Below, piece by piece: positions 59,411 to 64,000 of a DNA stretch of 64,000 nucleotides. The translations under genes and the position numbers were made by a program. Position 1 is the first letter of the stretch. Every line of letters starts with the position of its first letter. Under the pieces are notes generated by a model. The model searched no databases. It worked only from the letters and a program-made list of their open reading frames with translations, and was not told where the DNA came from. Source of the stretch: a virus; IMG/VR virus record IMGVR_UViG_3300028283_000002, positions 1-64,000 of that record; one strand, given 5' to 3'.

Positions 59411-60280
59411 TTATTCCCATACATATAATCCATTTCCCCAATTCCTGGAATTTAATCCACACTTTCTACAAATCCAACCTCCACCATGTTCTCTTTCCAC
59501 CTTTGATTTTTTGTTACATTTAGGACAAGTATATATTTGAGTATCATCGTTATAAAAATCACTCAAAGGTAAAACCCCAGCGTCTAAAGGATTATTATAG
59601 TCTTCTAAAGGTCCATCAAAACCAAACACCTCATGGTCTGTGTCGTCAAATTCTTCTCCAAAAGAACAAACGTGCTTATCTCCTAAAATTTTCCCAATAA
59701 ATTTATTTTGACCGTACCTGTTATTATTAGCACGCCACTCAGCTAACAATTCATCACCTCTAGCCATTTGTTGGTGATATAGTTCTATCTCTCTATCCCA
59801 TCTACCTGGTTGCCTTGCTAACTCTCTATCATCCCAAATCTCTTCCCCGTATGGATCTAGTTCTCCCCTTGGATCACCAGCTTTATATTTAGTATTTTCA
59901 TCAACCTCCCACAACTCTTCACCGTAAGGATCTAGATATGGGTCAAAAATTTGTTTAATAGAGGACATCACTTCTATTTTATCGTTAAATGAAATGGAAG
60001 TGAAATTTTGATCTTGTGGGTTCTTTGTAGAAAATAATTTAAAATAATCTCTATTTGGCCAAACAACTACTCTCATTGGTACGATGTTTGTATTCTTAAC
60101 TCTTCCTCTAAAATCTTTTTGTACTATATTTAATCTTCTACCTAATAACATTTTTTTAAATTGAGGTATAGCTCTCTTTCTATCGTTGGCGCATTGTAAC
60201 AACACTTCATTGAAAGAAAAAACGTCCCCAATTTTAACTGTAACAGCTTCATTTATATATGTAGAAAAATTAGTTATCAT
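59411..60280 (-). CDS. Leader protein with two DPYGEE tags and a C-terminal zinc ribbon
   Basis: Product of 289 aa. Leader MITNFSTYINEAVTVKIGDV is followed by a beta domain to about 110. Two tags come next, LDPYGEELWEVD and GELDPYGEEIWDD, about 34 residues apart in the middle of the protein. The C-terminal part ends with TCPKCNKKSK ... GWICRKCGLN, a four-Cys zinc ribbon. It looks like a tagged protein fused to a further domain, or tandem tag duplication. Overlaps 60277 by 4 nt. Confidence 0.86.
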   Translation of the reverse strand: MITNFSTYINEAVTVKIGDVFSFNEVLLQCANDRKRAIPQFKKMLLGRRLNIVQKDFRGRVKNTNIVPMRVVVWPNRDYFKLFSTKNPQDQNFTSISFNDKIEVMSSIKQIFDPYLDPYGEELWEVDENTKYKAGDPRGELDPYGEEIWDDRELARQPGRWDREIELYHQQMARGDELLAEWRANNNRYGQNKFIGKILGDKHVCSFGEEFDDTDHEVFGFDGPLEDYNNPLDAGVLPLSDFYNDDTQIYTCPKCNKKSKVEREHGGGWICRKCGLNSRNWGNGLYVWE

Positions 60281-61245
60281 GCTAGTTCAAAAAATTCTTT
60301 TATAACAGATTTTTTAAGTTTTACTCCACCCTTATCGTCTTCGTCATTTTTACCACCTTTAAACCTCTTAGCTAAAATATTTATATCACCTACCATAGTT
60401 ACAATATAAACTAAATGTGTTGCACTTTTTGGTCTAATTCTATCACCTTCTTCTAAATCTTTTGTCCAGTCATCGTCCTCTTCCTCTGGTTGTACAACTT
60501 TAGTAAAATCATCAGCACTTTTTATAACTCCTTGATGATCAGCCCATGTTTTATAATCATATTTAACATATTTCTTTCTCGGTGAAAATCTATAAGCCGA
60601 ATTAAATTCTACTCCTGTTTTACCAAAATCTCTTTCCAATACTTCAAGTATATATCTCTTTGGTTCAAAATTTGCGAGTGCCTTTAACTCTGGTGAAACT
60701 TGTAAATGATCAATAGGTGGAAATAGAGGGAAATCAGCTCTTTCTACACCCATAACCCAAAATCTTGGTATAGTGTGATCTCTTGCCCCGTCTCTAAGAG
60801 GTTCTCTATCTGTGTAGATTATACCACTACCATATTTCTTTAAAACAGATTTGTATATAGCTTCTTGTGGTATCGGCATATGGGAACCGTAATAACCGTA
60901 AAGATATTTAACTTCGTCACCTTTCTTAATAGGTACAGTGAATTCTTCGTCATTTATCATAGACTCACCTTTGTAAAACATTCTTCTTCCCCATATCTTG
61001 CCCTCATTGTTATAACAGACAAAACAAGATATATTTTTGGTGTTCATTGTGTAGAAATCAAATGATTCTGGAGTATTTTCATCACCTGATCCAAAACCAA
61101 CTTCTTCAAAGAAACGCCAATTTTGACCTCCACCGAAAGAATTCTTCACATTGAAGTTAGCACAAGAGTAACCGAAATCTTTTGCTAGATAGTTTCCGTC
61201 GTATGCCATCATTATATCTTTACCTACTAATTCTTTTACTTTCAT
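60277..61245 (-). CDS. Distant SCM/GRxLxW family protein
   Basis: Product of 322 aa. FYTMNTKNISCFVCYNNEGK, IWGRRMFYKGESMINDEEFT matches the core of the three larger paralogs (Y..N...I......N..GK..GR....), without the SCM motif. The C-terminal part has an EEEDDDWTKDLEEGDRIRPK acidic stretch and a strand-rich end. It is followed by the double-tagged gene. Confidence 0.75.
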   Translation of the reverse strand: MKVKELVGKDIMMAYDGNYLAKDFGYSCANFNVKNSFGGGQNWRFFEEVGFGSGDENTPESFDFYTMNTKNISCFVCYNNEGKIWGRRMFYKGESMINDEEFTVPIKKGDEVKYLYGYYGSHMPIPQEAIYKSVLKKYGSGIIYTDREPLRDGARDHTIPRFWVMGVERADFPLFPPIDHLQVSPELKALANFEPKRYILEVLERDFGKTGVEFNSAYRFSPRKKYVKYDYKTWADHQGVIKSADDFTKVVQPEEEDDDWTKDLEEGDRIRPKSATHLVYIVTMVGDINILAKRFKGGKNDEDDKGGVKLKKSVIKEFFELA

Positions 61246-61261
61246 ATTTTTATTTTATTTT

Positions 61262-61573
61262 TTATTCATCTTCCCATACTTCTTCACCATATGGATCTAA
61301 TTCTCCTCTTGGGTTTCCACCGATATCTTCGAACGCGGATCTAAGTTCATTTAGAATAGTAAACAAAGCGTTCGAAAAATCACCAATAGTAACGTTTTCA
61401 ATTATTTTTTTACTATCGTGTTTAGAAAGCTCTTTTTTAGTTTCATCCCTCAATGATCTCAATATGTTGATTATATCAGTTTTAGAAATCCAAATATCGC
61501 CATCGATCTCTTTCCATTTACTAGATCTCAACCCTTTATGTTCATCAGATTCGTTAAATCTTTTAATTCTCAT
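61262..61573 (-). CDS. Leader- and DPYGEE-tagged hypothetical protein
   Basis: Product of 103 aa. N terminus MRIKRFNESDEHKGLRS, helical middle, C terminus NPRGELDPYGEEVWEDE. The stretch PRGELDPYGEE is identical to that before the second tag in 59411-60280, indicating common origin of that end. A TTTATATATA box lies upstream. Confidence 0.86.
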   Translation of the reverse strand: MRIKRFNESDEHKGLRSSKWKEIDGDIWISKTDIINILRSLRDETKKELSKHDSKKIIENVTIGDFSNALFTILNELRSAFEDIGGNPRGELDPYGEEVWEDE

Positions 61574-61600
61574 AAATAAAAAAGTTTTATTTTATACCGC

Positions 61601-61610
61601 TATATATAAA
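61601..61610 (-). promoter_or_regulatory. Putative phage promoter box (TTTATATATA)
   Basis: Variant box 27 nt before ATG 61573, just after the rtcB terminator hairpin. Confidence 0.4.
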
Positions 61611-61646
61611 ATAAAAATCCCAGACTTTCGATCTGGGATTTTTATT
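61608..61646. terminator. Terminator hairpin downstream of rtcB
   Basis: AAATAAAAATCCCAGA / TCTGGGATTTTTATTT around a CTTTCGA loop, with T-runs on both strands. It ends at the rtcB stop codon region. Confidence 0.75.
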
Positions 61647-63115
61647 TATGACTTACCTCTTATTGTTCTTAATATCTTTCGATCTTTTCTAAATTTTTTA
61701 TTATCTACAAAATCATCATCGCCTATTTGACGTTTCTTTTCTTTTTCATTCTTTCTCATATCTTTAAAATTTTCATTTTCAGATGATTTTATATTTAATA
61801 TTGGTTTAATTCTATCTATGATAATAGCTGTTGGACCAATAGCTTTTTCAATCATTTTAGGATCTTTATAAACTCTTGGACTCTCATCCAATGTTGATTT
61901 ACATACAGAAGTTGAAACTATGTTTTTCATATCAAATTTGAATCTTTCTAAATCTAATGTTCTGTTTGCTTGTCCTCTGCTCATAATTCTACCAGCTCCA
62001 TGATTTGCTGAAAAATTCCATTCGGGGTTAGATTTACCTTCACATATTAACATACCATCCTTCATAGAAAGTGGAATAATCATTCTTTGTCCAATGTACG
62101 ACGTTATGGCCCCTTTACGGATAATCATATTTTCTTCTTCAAAATTTATATAGTTATGAATAGATTCAATTCTTTCCTCTTCTTTCAAAGATAAGGCTTC
62201 AAGTATTCTATTTATAATAGTTTCTCTATTAAATTTAGAATAAAATTGAGCAAAAATCATATCCGTAAAATAATCTATAGCATATTGACCTTCTAAATAT
62301 TCAGAGCCATTCATATTAGTTTCAAAATCAATATCCAATTCTTTCTTGATATCTTTAATCTTGAAATCAATATCTATTTTTGGAAAATTCCTTTTAATAT
62401 CTTCTATTTTTTCTTTTAAAATTACTCTTCTCTTGTATTCGAGATTTTCTTTGGCTATTTTCATATGATATTCACATATCATTTTTCCGAAATTTCTAGA
62501 ACCAGTATGAACAGTGATCCAAAAAGTTTTATAAGTATCTGATAATCCAATCTCTAGATAATGATTGCCGGACCCGAGCGTTCCTATACCAAATTCAGCA
62601 TTTTGTCTCATTCCAATTTGTTTGCATTTTTCAATGAACCAATCGTATGTAAATTCAATTGAAGTATAATTGGTATTAAATTTTTTATTATAACATAGAA
62701 TAAATTTCTTAGATTGATCATTAGTTTCTTTCCAATTAAAATTTTCCTCAAAATAATTAGATGGAACAGAACTTCTATCCATGATATTATTCCCCATAGG
62801 TATAATTTTTCTAATTTTTTCATTAATTTTTAAAAGTTCATCTCTGTTAGTCGTGAGAATTTTACCTACATTAACAGATAAAACTGAACATCCAATGTCT
62901 ACGCCGATCCAAGCTGGGGATAATTTTTCACCTAATTCTATGGTCATTCCGATCACAGCATTCCCCGCACCTGCGTGAACGTCTGGCATTACTACTATTT
63001 TACAACCCCTTGTCGCAATATTACTCACGATATTGTAAATCTGTTTCAATGCAGATTCTTCAACATCATCTATCATAATCTTAGCAGTTGTGTATTTTCC
63101 CTTAATTTCTAACAT
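61646..63115 (-). CDS. rtcB: RtcB-type RNA ligase
   Basis: Product of 489 aa from MLEIKGKYTTAKIM; the ATG at 63136 would add seven residues. VVMPDVHAGAGNAVIGMTI, AWIGVDIGCSVLSVN, GTLGSGNHYLEIG, TVHTGSRNFGK and SANHGAGRIMSRGQA are RtcB motifs with Mn-binding Cys/His and the guanylylated His. The reaction joins 2',3'-cyclic phosphate or 3'-phosphate to 5'-OH RNA ends. It could repair tRNAs cut by host anticodon nucleases. Confidence 0.93.
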   Translation of the reverse strand: MLEIKGKYTTAKIMIDDVEESALKQIYNIVSNIATRGCKIVVMPDVHAGAGNAVIGMTIELGEKLSPAWIGVDIGCSVLSVNVGKILTTNRDELLKINEKIRKIIPMGNNIMDRSSVPSNYFEENFNWKETNDQSKKFILCYNKKFNTNYTSIEFTYDWFIEKCKQIGMRQNAEFGIGTLGSGNHYLEIGLSDTYKTFWITVHTGSRNFGKMICEYHMKIAKENLEYKRRVILKEKIEDIKRNFPKIDIDFKIKDIKKELDIDFETNMNGSEYLEGQYAIDYFTDMIFAQFYSKFNRETIINRILEALSLKEEERIESIHNYINFEEENMIIRKGAITSYIGQRMIIPLSMKDGMLICEGKSNPEWNFSANHGAGRIMSRGQANRTLDLERFKFDMKNIVSTSVCKSTLDESPRVYKDPKMIEKAIGPTAIIIDRIKPILNIKSSENENFKDMRKNEKEKKRQIGDDDFVDNKKFRKDRKILRTIRGKS

Positions 63116-63194
63116 AATTTTTATGTATTTATACAAAATTACAACACTTCTTCAAATAAAAAAAATAAAAACTGAAAAAAATGATATTTTTCTA

Positions 63195-63204
63195 TTTATA
63201 TATA
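63195..63204 (+). promoter_or_regulatory. Putative phage promoter box (TTTATATATA)
   Basis: Variant box 25 nt before ATG 63230. Confidence 0.4.
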
Positions 63205-63229
63205 ATGTAATACAAAATAAGACAAAATT

Positions 63230-63391
63230 ATGACAAAACAAGAAAGAAAAATGATAAGTTTTAGACTTCACGCAGATTTATATGAATTTATTAAAAAAAA
63301 TTCAGAAATTGATTATGCGTCGATTTCTAGATATATTATAAATTTGATAATAGAAGATAAAAAAAATAAAGAAAAAAATGAAAAGAATTAA
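63230..63391 (+). CDS. Ribbon-helix-helix (Arc/CopG-like) protein
   Basis: Product of 53 aa. MISFRLHADLYEFIKKNSEI then SISRYIINLIIEDKKN is the strand-helix-turn-helix pattern of RHH regulators. The preceding residues are basic. It overlaps the downstream homing endonuclease gene by 14 nt, as in the pair at 46268-46976. Confidence 0.75.
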   Translation: MTKQERKMISFRLHADLYEFIKKNSEIDYASISRYIINLIIEDKKNKEKNEKN

Positions 63392-64000
63392 AAAACCTAA
63401 TGGATATTGGTCCTTTGAAAGATGTCAAAAAGAGGCCTTAAAATATAATACCAGAAAAGAATTTTTTCTAAAAAACTCAGGGTGTTATGATAAATCTATT
63501 AAACAGGGTTGGATGGAACAAATATGTGGACACATGGTCATGGGTAGTGTTTTTTGGACTAAAGAAAAATGTCAAGAAGAATCCTTGAAATACAAAACTA
63601 GAAATGAATTTAGATTAAATAGTTTGGCTTACGCTTCATCATTAAGAAACAAATGGTTAGATGAAATTTGTTCACACATGTCAGAAATTAGGAAACCGAC
63701 TGGGTATTGGACAAAAGAAAGATGTAAAGAAGTAGCAGAAAAATGTGATTCAAAAATAGAATTCAATAGAAAATATAGAGGAGCATATTTATCTTCATGT
63801 AAAAATAATTGGTTAAATGAGATTTGTTCAAATATGATAGGACCAAACAGGAAAAATAAAAAATGGTTGATATATTCCTTTATAATTTTAGATAAATATG
63901 TATATATTGGATTAACAAGTGATGAAAAATCGAGAAATCACTTTCATTTAACTAATAAAAAAAGTGCAGTTTATCAATTCACAACAGAAAATAAAATTGA
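63378..64000 (+). CDS. GIY-YIG homing endonuclease with GYW repeats (partial, right edge)
   Basis: At least 207 codons, cut by the window end. Three repeats of about 47-50 residues, each GYW(T/S)xERCxEEAxKYxTRxEF ... WLDEICSHM (starts at about 8, 56 and 104), are DNA-binding repeats of phage GIY-YIG enzymes. LIYSFIILDKYVYIGLTSDE (about 163-182) begins the catalytic domain. Its remainder lies beyond position 64000. Confidence 0.82.
   Translation, partial: MKRIKKPNGYWSFERCQKEALKYNTRKEFFLKNSGCYDKSIKQGWMEQICGHMVMGSVFWTKEKCQEESLKYKTRNEFRLNSLAYASSLRNKWLDEICSHMSEIRKPTGYWTKERCKEVAEKCDSKIEFNRKYRGAYLSSCKNNWLNEICSNMIGPNRKNKKWLIYSFIILDKYVYIGLTSDEKSRNHFHLTNKKSAVYQFTTENKI

Noticed and set aside
61182-61730. 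182-codon plus-strand frame
   Set aside because: Antisense across a tagged gene, a terminator and the rtcB end, so it cannot be a conserved gene.
1-64000. CRISPR arrays, tRNA or rRNA genes
   Set aside because: No regularly spaced repeats and no cloverleaf-like GC-rich segments with T-loop sequence were seen by eye on either strand.

Overview
The window looks like a segment of a large, tailed, T4-like (myovirus-type) phage genome with a Bacteroidota (probably flavobacterial) host. It is very AT-rich, genes are packed with 1-20 nt overlaps, and Shine-Dalgarno sequences are essentially absent. A UvsW-type helicase, an ECF-like sigma factor, an RtcB RNA ligase, several homing endonucleases of different classes and T4-style N-terminal leaders point to a phage. 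A HExxH membrane protein (30096-30446), a DUF2452-like protein and the lack of Shine-Dalgarno sites point to Bacteroidota. No rRNA, tRNA, CRISPR or insertion sequence was seen.

Layout. 1-393 is the end of a minus-strand gene. 447-5302 (plus) holds a homing endonuclease, uvsW, a GIY-YIG-like protein and a run of small tagged proteins. 5292-20223 (minus) holds repeat-domain proteins, a glycosyltransferase, methyltransferase, nucleotidyltransferase, M50-like protease, radical SAM enzyme, and at its upstream end a sigma factor with a large insertion. 20348-25213 mixes lone plus genes with a disrupted M20/M28-like peptidase and a degenerate polymerase-like protein. 25477-31461 (minus) is a cluster of small tagged proteins. 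31476-34467 has two DNA methyltransferases, a LAGLIDADG remnant and a possible nuclease. 34531-37897 has an amidoligase-like protein with a class I glutamine amidotransferase. 37900-39594 is a PhoU-like/PiT phosphate uptake pair. 39598-46156 has an exonuclease, HNH homing endonuclease, lipoprotein, a possible gp23-related capsid protein and an acidic prohead-core-like protein. 46268-51072 has an RHH/HNH pair, small membrane proteins, an A1S_2505-like protein and a NUMOD3 endonuclease. 51173-52366 is a palm-only family A polymerase-like gene. 52363-61573 is a second cluster of leader- and tag-bearing proteins. 61646-63115 is rtcB, and 63230-64000 is another RHH/homing endonuclease pair cut by the window edge.

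The most unusual system is a recurrent acidic tag, DPYGEE(x)W followed by D/E residues. I count 17 copies in 16 otherwise unrelated proteins, mostly at the extreme C terminus or directly after the N terminus. A largely overlapping set of about 20 proteins begins with MI(K/T)xFxxFxE-type leaders that resemble the T4 capsid targeting sequence. I infer a set of proteins packaged into, or processed in, the phage head, with the DPYGEE motif as a second sorting, docking or cleavage element. This is a hypothesis.

A recurrent TT(A/T)ATATATA box lies just upstream of many operon heads on both strands and is probably the phage promoter. About eleven genes need a single-base indel to be read through, some in homopolymers, so unpolished long-read sequence is a likely cause. 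Coordinates of those genes are given for the restored reading.
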